Shown: positions 47,100 through 60,738 of the stretch, piece after piece | Layout of the letters: each line of letters begins with the position of its first letter | How positions within the stretch are numbered: the first letter of the stretch is position 1 | Assembly: GCA_027604505.1 (NCBI GenBank) | Contig: JADIIX010000033.1 | Location: forward strand, 62,001-126,000 | Source: Gonapodya sp. JEL0774 | Taxonomy: Eukaryota; Monoblepharomycota; Monoblepharidomycetes; Monoblepharidales; Gonapodyaceae | DNA length: 64,000 nucleotides | Reading direction: 5' to 3' | Notes under the pieces: model-generated | Database searches by the model: none | Seen by the model: only the letters and a program-made list of their open reading frames with translations | Told to the model about the DNA's origin: nothing | Position numbers and translations under genes: made by a program

Positions 47100-47485
47100 T
47101 ATCCGAAGCAGTGAGAAGTTCAAATTTGTCGGCTCCTAGGCAGGACGTTCCGAAGACTTATTCAACTCGTCCACCCCACCACAATCAAAAATTTCGCACT
47201 CCAGAAAGCAGTGGCTCTAGTCTCGGTTCTCAAATGCATCATGATTTCTTCAATTTCAGCACAATTACCGAGCACCACAAAATTCGACCAATTATTGTGA
47301 AGACTGGAAATTATTCATCCTAAAATGCCAGTGTAACCAAGACACGTTGCATATGTAGACAAAGTCTGTGGTTGGTTTGTTGCCATGCTGACGCCACAAT
47401 GTGCGGTTGACAAAAGGGCGGGTGCAGCCGCTGAGGCAATCAGTCCAGTTCCAAAGTTGGACACTCTTGCTCAACAAACTCGAAG
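47100..47485. promoter_or_regulatory. divergent upstream region
   Basis: 386 bases between the enoyl-CoA hydratase start (minus) and the fasciclin gene start (plus). No gene or motif identified. Confidence 0.4.
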
Positions 47486-49415
47486 ATGGTCAAAATCTCT
47501 GTCGCAACCATCGCCACGGCCTTCGTTGGTGCCCTGGCAAGCATTTCTCAGGCCGCGCCTTTGCTTCAGGCTCTGGGTGAGAGTGATCCTTGCAGTTCCT
47601 CCGCCTGGGCTCCGCCTCATTCTTTACCTTTGTCCGACTCCAGGCGGGATCACTGGCAAGGCCTACAACATCTCGACTCTACAGACCCTCTTCTCAGCTG
47701 CCGTTCTGGGACAAGCCACCTACACCGAATTGAGCACGGCATTGAGTTCCGGAAACTTCACTCTTTTTGTGTAAGTTCCTCTGCTGAATCTGAATGCCTT
47801 TTCAAACTTCCATCCTCTAGCATGCGTAACATTTCTTTCGCTTTTCCTGTTAGCCCAACGGACACTGCTTTCACGAGCCTCTTGACTCAGTAGGTGTTAT
47901 ATGTTAAACTCCCGCTGCCATGCCAACACATACACTCCTTTCTCTCAAACATAGGCTTGGTGTTACGGATGCAGCTGCTTTGGCCAACATTGCTGGCCAA
48001 GTCCTCCAGTACCACGTTTCCACCACGGTTGTGGACACCGCCTACCTTGCCAAGAACAAGAACAGTTTCATCCCGACTGCTCTTGGTAACGATACTCTTT
48101 CAATCATCGACCCTCAAGTCCTCCAGGTACGTGAACCACAAGTCGTTCATTAGCATGTAAATGAATTTTGTTTCGGCCTTTCCTAGGTTGTCAACAACGG
48201 CAATGGTTTGTGAAGAGGTAACCGCAATCCATGATTGGCCCGATTAACTCAGGGATTTGTTTTTAGTTTCGATCCGCTCTGCGTACGGTGTCCCTTCCAA
48301 GGTCATTGACTCCATCCCTGCCGACAACGGCATCATCCATGTCCGTGGGTATTCGGACTGTCAGATCATTCTTGCCGCACTTTGCATTCAACAATACCTC
48401 TTCGCCTACGACAGTCGACACCGTTTTGCTCCCGCCTGGCAACTTGACCACAACTCTTGCCGTGAGTCTGAGTTAGCTGGCGTATGATCATTGCAAGAAA
48501 TTCAGTCGATAACGCGGTCTCCTTTGATTGCAGCTGCTGAGCGCCACCCCGGGCTCCAAGACCAACTTCACTCAGATTCTCGGTTTGTTCACCTCCTTTG
48601 GCGCCGCTTTGCCAGCTGCTTCCGCACTCTCCAAGGACGCACCTGTCACCATGTAAGTTGCACCCTAAGGAAGTGCTCCCATGTCCGTCGATTCTCATAA
48701 CTTCCCAAATCTCTTCGCCCATAGCTTCGTTCCCACTGATGCTGCCGTGACTGCCGCTTCTGCTTCGCTCTCGGCTATCCCCGCTTCCAACCTCACTGCT
48801 GCTGTCGGCGCCATCCTCTCCTACCACAGTAAGCTCACATTATACCGAATAATGTTTCTCAGATTGCTGAAGCATTGTCACTCTGGATCTTTAGTTGTCA
48901 CCGGTGCTGCTGCCTACCTTCCTTCCAGTGGTGCCATCAAGACTTCAGAAGGCGAGAGCGTCAACAGTAAGTGCTCCCCAGATCCAATGTGTCCCAGGAT
49001 GTACGATTCACCGTGGATGAACTTTTCCAGTCGTCAACGATGCTACCGGCGTTTCCGTCAACGGCATTCCCGTTGTGGACACTATCATTTTGACCAACGG
49101 TGTGGCCCACATCATCAACAGCCTACTTGTCCCTCCCACCCTTGCCGCGGCCCTTGGTGGCGGTGCTTCCACTGCTTCAAAGACATCTGCTGCTCAAACA
49201 GTCACTTCAGCTGCCGCTGCCGCCACTTCGGCAGCCTCCTCTACTCCGTCCGCCTCCGCCAGTAAGTTTTAGATTCGCTGGTTTCTTGTGTGCTGCTCTC
49301 ATTTATTCCTGATCATTTTCGTGATGCAGCCCCCAAGGCTGGAAGTGCCAGTGCTGTTACTAGTGGTGTTTTTGGAATGGTTGCCGCTGCAGTCGCCGGT
49401 GTCGCCCTCCTTTAA
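47486..49415 (+). CDS. secreted GPI-anchored protein with two fasciclin (FAS1) domains
   Basis: Cell-surface adhesion-type protein. Twelve exons, 47486-47576, 47644-47770, 47854-47889, 47955-48126, 48187-48205, 48267-48344, 48415-48461, 48534-48652, 48725-48828, 48895-48966, 49031-49261 and 49330-49415; 393 aa. Signal peptide at residues 1-22. FAS1-1: NFTLFVPTDTAFTSLL, VLQYHV, IIHVLDTVLLPP. FAS1-2: APVTIFVPTDAAV, AILSYHIVTG, GVAHIINSLLVPP. Both hold the H1/H2 boxes of the family. An Ala/Ser/Thr-rich stalk of about 45 residues precedes a C-terminal hydrophobic segment, the usual GPI signal. Exon 5 is only 19 nt. Its stop is 125 bases from the stop of the convergent next gene. Confidence 0.93.
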
Positions 49416-49539
49416 ATAAGATGATTGTTGCTATTTCGATGGTACTGAGGGGAGTCGCGCGTAGTTTTACAATACGAAAAAGGGAAGGAACTAAATGTCT
49501 TGATCCCGAAGCTCATTTTAAATTCGTGATAACATTACA

Positions 49540-51790
49540 CTACAACTTTCCATACTCAGATTCGTGTTTGACATAAGCACGAGTAATTGCTTTCACGGTG
49601 GTAGTGCCGGCCAACACACATGCCAATCGCAACTCTTCGTTGAGCATTTCCAACATCTTCCTTACGCCTTCTTCACCCTCCCAGGTCAGGGCATACAGAG
49701 AGGGTCGCCCAACGCACACAAAGCTGTATACAAATTCAGTGATTCAAGAAGAACGTTGGCAGGGACGAAAGAATTGCCATACCAACACCCCCACAGAAAA
49801 CACACCTTGCACCCAGAGCAAGTGCTTTGAATACATCTGTACCTTTTCTTACACCACCATCTGTTTTGATTGAGGGAGTTGTGAACTTAGAGCGCAGTCA
49901 GACGATCAACCAGCAAGCACCATGGTCTCACCAAAAATGATCGGAACCCTCCCTTTCACCACACGTGCGATTTCTGGAAGTGCTTCGAGGGTGGCGGGAA
50001 CTGTGTCGAGCTGCCTTCCACCACTGTTACAATGGAGAGAAGAAATTATGATTTGACTCTGGAGCCACGCCACAGGTCGACACAGTCACGTACTGGTTCG
50101 ATACTCCAATTGCATCAACGCCAGCTCTTAAAGTTTGCGTGGTATGTGAACGTCAGTTTCCCAAAACACCCAGGAATATATATAAGGTGTGCTTCCTTAC
50201 TTTATGGCGAGTTCTGCATCTTCTGCAGTGAGAATGCCCTTGACCACCTGGAGCAAGGGTGTATGAGTATTCCAGCCATTCACGATGTACCAAAATGCCC
50301 TTCGTTGATCTCGTTCTCGTACTTCATACCACTCACAATCGGAAGTTTTGTGATAGACCTGAGCCATCCGATGTCGCGGTCCCAGTTCAAGGATGCGTCG
50401 TTGGAGTTGTTCAAACCCACACCACCGGGTTTTCCCATCGTGGACGTGCTGTTAGCGGTGTTTGTGAAATTGGCGTGTGAGAGGTCCGACTTTGTTCGAA
50501 AAATGAATTCCATTTGTCCCGTGGGGATCTTGTCAGTTCCCGCCTCGATAATGAGAGCACAATCAGTAGCCTTACCGGCATGAAAAACGGCGTGCGAATG
50601 TTGTGAAGTCGTCTACCCAGTCTTGGTGTGTCGACGGTCACCACAAGAGCGGAGAATCCCGCCTTCTCCGCGCGCCGCACGAGTTCCTCCGCTTTGGGTC
50701 TGTCCTCGACCTGAACAATGAATGCAGAGAGAGCGACAGAGGGCCGACCGCGAGGTGTCAGGACACGGATCGCATTCCCAACCGGGAGACGGGTTACACA
50801 CCACGTAAAGCTGAAACCAAAGGTTGGGAATTCGCTCCGCCTTGGCAAAAGGGTAATCGGGAAGGCTTCATCGGAGAATTTGTGGACAGGGTGAAGATCC
50901 TGGGGACGACCTGTTGCTGTTGCAATCGAGCATGACTCACCTCCTGACCGCACTCGCAACGTCCTCCAAAGATATCGTAGTAAATGTGGATAGCGTTTGA
51001 AGCCTGCATGAAGACACAAATGATGCCAACAGATGTCAATGATGACCAATACGAATGGCATGTCAGCGTTCTTCTTCATCTCTGGGGACTACACGCAAAA
51101 GCCCCCACAACACCGTTGCAAGCTCTCACTGATTAAGACTCGCCGCTGCCCTTCCCACCGCGGCTTCACCCTGCGGGTCGCACAACTTCATCATTGCTGT
51201 GGGGGAGATGCCGATTGGGGTGGCGAAAGTGTGGCCGAACAGTTTGACCTAACGGACGCCGAATCCAATATTCCATCGGTGAGGGACGTGGAAAACAATT
51301 AAGTGTTCCAAAGTCGTGGGGGATGTCCAATTTTTTAGGTGGACCAGAAACTCACGCTTGTGTCAATCTGGGAGACATCGCGGAGCACGCGGGGGCGAAT
51401 ACGGACGCGGGTGAACACCTCGGAGTTCAGCTTGAGTGTTTCTTCTTCCACTATCGAAGAGAAACCGGGTGGCGTGAGCGCCAATCAGTTGTGAGGACAA
51501 ACTGTATCTCCCAAAGAACGGTGTTGGAAGTCCCTTCCACACCCACTCGCGCCGGAGGAAAAATAGTCCCATGCCGATGTCTTGTTAAGTCTACTCTTCG
51601 CAACGGCTTCGATATCCTTAAGGCATACCGGCGTTGGAAGTTCTGGGACAGCAGGAGTTTCCTTCGGGTTTGGTTCCGATGTCGAGGAGGAAGACGGTGG
51701 TGCGATCGTGGTGGTCCCGGGCGACGGAGATGTCGATGATGATACTGATCCCGATGGGAAGTTGATTTCAATAATGATGGAGGCAACCAT
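49540..51790 (-). CDS. FMN-dependent 2-hydroxyacid oxidase, paralogue ending in GKL
   Basis: Paralogue of the plus-strand oxidase at 3.4-5.9 kb. Landmarks in order: [160 protein letters not shown] and [12 protein letters not shown]. Exon 1 is 51790-51547. An upstream in-frame ATG at 51832 would add 14 residues. Differences from its paralogue: no intron at [10 protein letters not shown] replaced by DPQGE, another intron position before VEDR, and a C-terminus GKL instead of SKL, so peroxisomal import is doubtful. Not all exon edges are fixed. Confidence 0.88.
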
Positions 51791-52222
51791 GAGTGAATGA
51801 TGAAGTAGGGGTGGGTGTCCAAATCCCGACATAAAACCGCCGTCTGTTCCAACATTTGCTCCTCATCAGTTATCGTGATATCAACAACTACGTAGATACT
51901 TGATGTGATGACAGATGCACTGAACTACATAACATAAGCCCAGAGGTAACAGGTTTTCTCTTGCTTATTTCCCACCCCGCTGACATGTTCGACATTCATT
52001 TCTCCTTGTTTTCACCAACCACGGTAGTACTTTGCGTGGACTGGGTTACACTTAGGCTGTTGACTGCTACTTTTCAAACACCAATGATATTTGTCTTCTT
52101 CAATCGGTGAGGCAAAACTTTATGTATATACATAGAGATATCACATAAAACACCGCATTGAACGCTCCGTTGAGACACAGAGACGTCTTGACACACATCC
52201 AGAAAAGCACACTGACCACCAT
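51791..52222. other. intergenic region
   Basis: 432 bases between the oxidase start and the stress-protein stop. No gene seen, except a possible 5' extension of the oxidase to 51832. Confidence 0.4.
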
Positions 52223-53274
52223 TCATCTCACGACAAGAACGGGGCACGTGGAGTGATGCACGCAGTAATCCGAAACACTCCCCAGGAAGGTCCTTGTGTG
52301 TGGGGGAATTAAGGCATGAATAAGCTTATAGAAGAAAGTGAGAGTGCATCAAATTCGATTTCTAACCTTTTCATGGCTCCCAGTCCACGTGAACCCATAA
52401 CGAGTAAGTTGGCATTGTGGTCTTTGCAAATGTCGAGAATAGCATCCCGTGGATCTCCGCCGTCGAGAACAATCATTTCACGTGAGATCTGGGTTTGGTA
52501 GAGTAGAGGAATACGAGATCGGAAACGGAAGCGGCAACGAAATGAACTTTAACGGACACTGGTTAAGGAGTCGACACTTTGCAAAACATACCGTGACTTT
52601 TTCGTCGCCTTCACCTTTGAGTGTTTCGGCGTGAGAGTCAATGATTTTGTTCGCCTCTGTATGTGATGGCGAGTTGATGGCGAGGTTGCAATTGTGGTTT
52701 AGTGTCAGCCAAGATCAGTCGAGGTGTTCTCCAGCAAATGTCGACTCACGGGCAATAATTTTCTTCCCGACGTCCTCTGCACTCTTGTGCATAACATCCA
52801 ATTGCTCGGTTGCGAGTTCCGGGTTCACCACTAATCAGAATACGTTCCCGAGAGCACAAAAGATACATTGGTCAAGTTTCGAGGGGGAAGTCTTAAGATC
52901 TGGGGATGTATGACGCGTACATGGAACAAGGCTCGACGCACTTATGGCTTCCCCCATCATGGCAAGCTGCGACTCTTGAATTTTGGTTACGGTGACCTTT
53001 AAAAACAGTGGTGAAAGAGAAACAGCGTCAGCAACGATGGGCGTCTGCTCTTTATTTTGCGAATGTCGGCACTCACGAGGAAAAGCTTGTCACCTCTGCG
53101 CGGCTGGACGATGTTTTCAAGTGTCCATCTGCAGAGCGAGATGGCAAGAGACCGTCAGCATCAGTTTGAATTTGGGACCGGACAAGACTCCTACGTCAGG
53201 GCAGTTTGAGAATGAACGCTGGCGTCGATTGCTACCACGATGTTGCGAGCTGCAGGCTGCGTTGAGTTGGTCAT
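52223..53274 (-). CDS. universal stress protein (UspA family)
   Basis: Small nucleotide-binding stress protein. At least six exons on the minus strand. Pieces in order: NIVVAIDASVHSQTALTW (first strand and Asp of the UspA fold), LENIVQPRRGDKLFLVTV, QLAMMGEAI, QLDVMHKSAEDVGKKIIA, DSHAETLKGEGDEKVT, EMIVLDGGDPRDAILDICKDH, ANLLVMGSRGLGAMKR, and TFLGSVSDYCVHHSTCPVLVV. The MGSRGLG and GSVS parts form the Gx2Gx9G(S/T) ATP-binding motif. Start ATG at 53274 precedes TNSTQPAARN. The ligand and the stress to which it responds cannot be read from the sequence. Confidence 0.9.
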
Positions 53275-54009
53275 GATTGAAGTTCTGTTTGTCGGTATGT
53301 GGTGAAGTTCGGCTGGTTCAGCCCTTTTTGATTCCGTCAGTCAGTTGGGTGAGTCATAATGACAAGCAGTTTACCCGTTTTACCCACTTTACCAACAACT
53401 CAGCCGACGTAGCCAACGTCCGTGATAAAGGGCACCAAGTGGAACGCTTCAATAAACATGTACAAATAGGAGATAGCGCGCTTTCAAGAGAATTCGTTAG
53501 ATCCGGAGCTTCCAATGGGGTATCCCCCGACACTCATCAGTCGCTGAGTTCCGCACCAACCAACTGCTCCCGAGTTACGGCAGGAAGCAGTTATTAGCCT
53601 AATTGCAGGTGACGCCGCGCCTAGTAAGCCAACGTATATTTCAATCGATTGGGAGTTCCAATGGCCGAAAAAGGAACAGATAAAACACACGGTCCTCTTC
53701 GTCAGGAACAGGCCCAACGAAAAGCGACTGGAAGAAACCTTGACAGGGTTTCATGGGTCCATGTTCTATAATACCGTAATAGGTTCTGAGGTGGTTTGTG
53801 CACCTAAATTACTGGTAACGTCTCCTTGCCTGGCGCCCGCCTGATTAATTTCACGTATGCACTGGAAAGCGCTTTTACTTGAATGATTTCTACTTTTGAA
53901 TGTAAGTTTGTTTTCAGGTGAGGGGTCAGTGATTGCATAGTTGTATTACCCCTCGCCCACTCAAAGTCCTTTGAATCCTCGTCTTCACCTTCCCAAAAAC
54001 ATCACGAAA
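53275..54009. promoter_or_regulatory. divergent intergenic region
   Basis: 735 bases between the stress-protein and eIF2B-gamma start codons. Near 53370-53410 there are short repeats of the type TTACCCRYTTTACC. No gene recognised. Confidence 0.4.
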
Positions 54010-56862
54010 ATGTCGACCTCCGCAACGCTAAGGAGGCGGTCCGAATTCCAGGCAGTCATAATTGCCGACAATGGCCCCATCCCAGAGTCTCCCGACTCCC
54101 AATCAATCTATCCTTTATGTTCGCTCATTCCACCCCCGTTCCAACACCAATCAACAACACCATCTACTGAGGTTCTCACCCCCACATCGAACTCTGTATC
54201 GGCACCTTTGCCCGTGCAGTCCCGTCAGGGCACTGGAGCCAGTGCCGGACAAGACGTGCATGTACTCTCGGCGAGCCCGTCCACCGCATCATCCGGGACT
54301 GCTGCTCCAGGGACACACGCTGGCTCAGCGCCGCACGGATCGTTTATGAGTCTTGCTGGGACGGCAGGTGCTGCGTCGAGGACGACACCGCCGAAGGCGT
54401 TACTGCCCCTCGCCAATAAACCGATGCTCGCATATGTCCTGGAATGGTTGGAAAACGCAGGAGTTAATGGTACGTTCTCTCTATCCAGAGGGAATGAATC
54501 GTGATTAAGCAAGAAATGGAGGAACTGGGTCGCGGGGTGGCAGGTCGACTCTCTTGGGTATTTCCTCCTGTTTTGGATGACTGACGGAACTGTGTTAAGG
54601 AGAACACGACGGAGTAAATGCAAATGAAATGAAGCAGAGGGTCCAGACACCTCCACCATATCTCGCTTTCAACACATCACCACACCGCGTGCTCCCACAG
54701 AAATATTTCTGGTTAGCCCTCCTTCTGCCGCATCCCACCTTCGGTCCTTCCTCGCCAAACATTATGACAGTACTGCCGCCGCTTCTACGTTACCGGCCAC
54801 AGAAGTCGTGGTGGTTCCGGAAGATGCCAGAAGTGGGGATGCTCTCAGGGCTGTGGCATCAAGAATTACAGTGGGTTTCTGTATTTGCCCGGATGACAAA
54901 CATCAATTGGATTTCTCTAATGACCGTAATATCGGCTTGCTTTGAATCTTTGACAACTTGCTAGACGGACTTCCTTCTCCTCTCGTGCGACTTGTACACA
55001 GAGTGCAATCCTCGACTTCTCCTCGACCTTCACCGCTTGCACCAGCCATCCGTGACATGTCTGTTTTTTGATGGCGCAAAGTCTGAGCAAGGGGGTGCCG
55101 CGACGGAACGAGGTCTGAACAAGGAGAATGGTGTGTGGAGAGTTCTCAGCCGAGTTTAATCTAAGGAAACAACGAGTCCGGCTGACATCTGTCTGTGCCC
55201 ACTTTTAGAATTGACCGAGTATGTCGGTGTGGACGCTGCGTCATCAAGGGTTATGTTCCTCGCCAACGGTCGAGACTTGGACCCTGAAGAAGGCGTCAAA
55301 ATCCGACTAAGTGCGATGCGAAAGTAGGTTTGCTTTATTTTCTTTGATTTACACACGGACCGTTTCCTCCATAATTGGACCTCTCTTGCACATAGATCGA
55401 CTAACCTCCTTATATCGACCCATCTCCGCTCTTCGCATCTGTACATATTCCGCCCATGGGTTCTGGACATGCTCACTGCGCACAAGGAGCTTGAAAGTGT
55501 TGAAGAGGATTTGATCCCGTTGCTGGTAAAATTCCAATACAGAAGTGAAAGATTTTTGAAGAAATGGGATGTCGGAAAATGTAAGCAAGCACTGCAACCA
55601 ACATTGTTGCAATGCTGAGTTTCACATCCCTAACCGCACACTACAGATATCAAGCCCCCCGCCTCTCACCTCCTTGAACCCCGACGCCTCGCCGCCACTG
55701 ATCTCCACTTTTCAATCGACTCTGACAATGCTCCTTGCCACGCGTCGGACGTGGACTTCCGGGACTTTCTTGGAGGTGCCGAGGCGTTGACAGATGCTCT
55801 AGGGGCCACAGGAGGAGACCCAACCTCCGCAGCACCCACGTCCTCGACCCAAAATCAAAACGACGTGGTGAGCGGGTTACCGCGAGATATGTTCCGGAGA
55901 CCGTCGGTTGCGGCCAGCATGGCGCTTGTGAATTTAGAACCATCTTCAAATGTGCTCGCGTCACCTGGAGCGTCAGCACTTGTGCCTACCTCTCCAAACT
56001 TTCCATTAGGCTCGGCTAGTGCTGTGCATGGGCGAAGGCGCACGAGCGAAACTGTTGGAGGGCCCGGAGCTATAAGTGTACTGAGCTCCTCACCTAGCAC
56101 GAATTCTGAGCATCACTCACACCACCACCACCACATTGGCAGAAGGCACCGAAGCAGGAGCGGCGTACAGAGTGGTCACGTGGGGTTTGTAAGCGTAATG
56201 GCGGTCGTGGCAGAGAACCTGGGATCACCTTCGCCACCGCCACCGCAAGTACCAGTTCCCGGCACAGTTGTTCCTCACGTTCCCTACACTCTCCGCGCTT
56301 CGGAACCGTGGTCATACATTGAACTGAACAGGTATCTTGCGAGGCCCGCTCTCGCTTCGGCAGTCCGCGTTCCTGCTTCGGCGGAGGTGCATCCTCGATC
56401 GACAGTGGGACAAGATTCCTTGGTTGGCGAGGGAACTCGTATGGGGGAGAGATGTAGTGTCAAAAAGAGTGTGATTGGGGCACATTGCGTAATTGGCAAG
56501 GGAGTAAAAATCAGTGGAAGTGTCGTAATGGACTACATTGTGATCGATGACAAGTGGGTTTGAATGGCTGGACGGTCCTCATTCTGTTCTCTCCGGTGAC
56601 TCACTCATTGACGGATTTGTTTTCCGTGATACCTCTCACATTTGTTCTCGATATTCAGCGTCAAACTGGACAACTGTGTTGTCGGTTTCCATGCTAAAAT
56701 AGGAAAAGCGTCCATTCTCACCAATTGTGACATTCTGCCTCGAGCCGTAATCAAGGACAGTAGTAAGTTTTTCAAGTTGCATTGTGCATCGGATCAAAAT
56801 ATTGATTTGCTCTTTGTTGTTCAGCTCAATTGAAGGGGGAGAGAGTGGAGTACGAAGAATAG
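54010..56862 (+). CDS. translation initiation factor eIF2B subunit gamma
   Basis: Catalytic-complex subunit of the guanine-nucleotide exchange factor for eIF2. Eight exons, 54010-54469, 54701-54870, 54965-55130, 55209-55323, 55396-55580, 55647-56553, 56659-56762 and 56825-56862; 714 aa against about 450-580 normally. The N-terminal nucleotidyltransferase-like domain shows FQAVIIADNG, PPKALLPLANKPMLAYVLEWL, VVVVPEDARSGDALRAV, TDFLLLSCDLYTE and TEYVGVD. The C-terminal left-handed beta-helix shows VGQDSLVGEGTRMGE, KKSVIGAHCVIGKGVKISGSVVMDY and KLDNCVVGFHAKIGKASIL, ending LKGERVEYEE. Extra length comes from a Ser/Thr/Pro insertion of about 100 residues after IADNG and one of about 150 residues with a His run before the beta-helix. 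I favour gamma over epsilon because no W2 domain follows. Confidence 0.92.
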
Positions 56863-56999
56863 AGTTAGATTTACATCGACTCTATTCATTCATGGTCATC
56901 AAAAAATGTGTTGCTTTCATGCCGTTTCGGGACAAATTTTATCCTGTGTCAAACTGACATTCACAATCACTTACTCGAATACCGCAAGAGCTGATCCAA

Positions 57000-57369
57000 G
57001 CGCCCAGCTGCGATCAGCCAGTACTTTGAAAATCCTTCCAGTAAGCATCCGATTCTTCTCACGATCGCTGTTTTTGGCCTTGACATCGCTTGCTATTGTC
57101 TCACCATGACAGGGTAAACTCCCGCACGGACACGACAAGCCTCCGATTCTCGAACGCCAGGACTCATCTCAACACGTATTCTCTTCTTTAGCGTCTCATT
57201 CAGACCGAGCGCCACCGTCTGAGTACTGTACGTCACCTCGTACGCGGGGCCCGAGCCAAGTTGTCCATTGTTGTCGATTTCGACCCGATTGGGCACCTGT
57301 CAAGTTCAGAAGCGTCGCATGAAAAGGTGAGTCTTGCAGTGGGGTAATTACATTGCGGAGAGCTCGCAT
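57000..57369 (-). CDS. small hypothetical protein
   Basis: Not recognised. ATG at 57369 followed by MRALRN, an intron with a GTAAT donor and TTGACAG acceptor, then VPNRVEIDNNGQLGSGPAYEV and ETLKKRIRVEMSPG. A second intron may start at ATG|GTGAGA near 57106, and the final exon end near 57000 is a guess. About 90-100 aa, basic, no signal. Splice signals are good but no family match, so treat the 3' end as provisional. Confidence 0.42.
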
Positions 57370-57927
57370 TTTTCGCAGTCTGTGTGAATGCCGCAATCTC
57401 AATTGGTATGGCTCGGACAACAGTGTCTGAGCTCTGGCGTCCGTCCGCGAGCGTTCACGTTGACACAGACGCGACTATGTACATCATCGGGCCGGATTTG
57501 TTCTTGAAGCTTGCATCACCATTGCATACCGACTTCCCCACCACGTCACATGTTGCGCCGGCCATCGCCAACAATGCGATTCGGCGTCAACTTCAATGTC
57601 AAGGCCTTGTTGCTCAATTGGCAGCAATCAATTGCGTTTCCAAAAATTCAACAGCGCCATCCATGATGGTGGCAGATGGTTCTGGGGACCATACCGACGG
57701 AGTTCGCGGGGTCACAAGCTGCCACCCTTTACTTCCGCCAACAGCGCGCATACACCATTAGAGAGGAGAATATTACTGGAATACTTTGTCTTTATTGGTC
57801 AATAACTTGCCTCTCTGATTCTCCACGTATCCAACGTTCTTATCCTTCATCCTCCCAACTATAACCAATATCTCTCCCCAGTTCTGCCTTGGGTCTCTTT
57901 CAAATCCCTCAAATCAACTCAGCAACG
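57370..57927. other. region between small gene and zinc-finger gene
   Basis: 558 bases. A plus-strand frame from an ATG at 57408 runs to 57761 but matches nothing I know. Promoter of the zinc-finger gene is expected here. Confidence 0.35.
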
Positions 57928-59496
<1,569 letters not shown>

Positions 59497-59932
59497 GAAG
59501 CGGGGAGCAAAGTTTCGAAAGTAATGGGAGCGGAGAGATCCTTGATGAGTGCTGCTATGGCTGTGGGGTTCACGCTCCACTGCCTCACAATGCAAATTTC
59601 AAACCTTTTGCAGGAATGTATCAATGAGACTATAGCTTTATAGTGTCGCACGCCTTCTTTAGTAATCCTGCATAATATATATATATTTTTTTGGCAGTTG
59701 TATTTGGAGCCACAGCGGGTAGATAAAGTAGATCGACTTTTCTCCCATTGCAGCGACGTGATATCCGATTCCTTGGTAATGAGCCTAGCTTCTAGGACGC
59801 GCTCAAGTTCAGTTGTAGCAGTGTCACAAGATTGTGAGTTGGAGGAGGGGGGAGCATGAAACGAGCACGCACGGTGATTCCGAGGAGCGTGCCTAAAAGT
59901 ACCTGGCATGATCATTTGTGCCACTTCGCCAC

Positions 59933-60589
59933 TCAGACCCTGCTCGCCTCGTTCCTCATTGACACCTCCGTGTTCGAGTTCTTCTCGGACGCAACAGCCT
60001 TGCGCGCTTTCTTCGCGGTAGCCCTTCCAATCTTCTTCAACATCTCTTCTGCTTTCCCCTTGATCACATCTCCAGTCGTCCTCGGGGGCCACGCGACCTT
60101 TTTTGCCCTACCCTCTTCCCCTGCCCGTCGCGCTAGTTCCGCATTCGCAGCATCCCACAACCTCTTTCCATAACCGAGTTCCTCTCGAGTCCACTCTTCA
60201 AGCGTCACCTTCACCCCTGCGGGCGCGGACTTCACCACGTAGTCCGCCCACACCCGTTGGGTCTCCCACCGCCCAGAGATCACATCTACAGTCAGTTGGT
60301 GCGTTCTCCGCTCAAAAATCTCCTTGGATTTTCCGTGCACGAACGGGGACTTGAGGATGCGGAAGCGGCGGAGTGTTGGTTGGAGCCATGTCGGGGAGCC
60401 TGTTCTGAGGTTGAGGTGAGCGGCAGCGTGGCGGGCAAAGTGAGCAACCATGAGCAGATGGTCGTGCATCGCGGCAGTGAGGGTGAGGCGGGCGGTGAGG
60501 GTGGGCTCGGGGGGCACGGGGGGATGGCGGGCGCGAGGTATTTCCAGTGGTTCAGGACCTGTTTGTGAGCGAGAGCGAATGGATGGCAT
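59933..60589 (-). CDS. mitochondrial small-subunit ribosomal protein uS10m
   Basis: Component of the mitochondrial small ribosomal subunit. The S10 core is clear: RRFRILKSPFVHGKSKEIFE followed by RRTHQLTVDVISG and VKSAPAGVKVTLEEW. Ahead of it stands a helical region (HDHLLMVAHFARHAAAHLNLR) common in mitochondrial S10. The C-terminus is a Lys/Ala-rich tail. As one exon from ATG 60589 it gives 218 aa, but CAAACAG before GPEPLEIPR looks like an acceptor, so an upstream exon with the import presequence may replace the first nine residues. The frame stays open further upstream to about 60742. Confidence 0.85.
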   Translation of the reverse strand: MPSIRSRSQTGPEPLEIPRARHPPVPPEPTLTARLTLTAAMHDHLLMVAHFARHAAAHLNLRTGSPTWLQPTLRRFRILKSPFVHGKSKEIFERRTHQLTVDVISGRWETQRVWADYVVKSAPAGVKVTLEEWTREELGYGKRLWDAANAELARRAGEEGRAKKVAWPPRTTGDVIKGKAEEMLKKIGRATAKKARKAVASEKNSNTEVSMRNEASRV

Positions 60590-60738
60590 GATGTCAGAGC
60601 AACAAACCGTAGGAGCGTAACATCCCGTGTGCGGTAGTCGGTTCTTAGTCTGTGGGCAATGTTTGAGTTGGATGTTCGCCACGATTCTTACTGAACCACC
60701 TGGTGCGGAGGCATGAGTCCATTCTCCTCCAATTTCTG

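Noticed and set aside
57408-57761. Plus-strand frame of about 118 residues
   Set aside because: No recognisable domain, no clear splice partner, and it overlaps the promoter expected for the zinc-finger gene.
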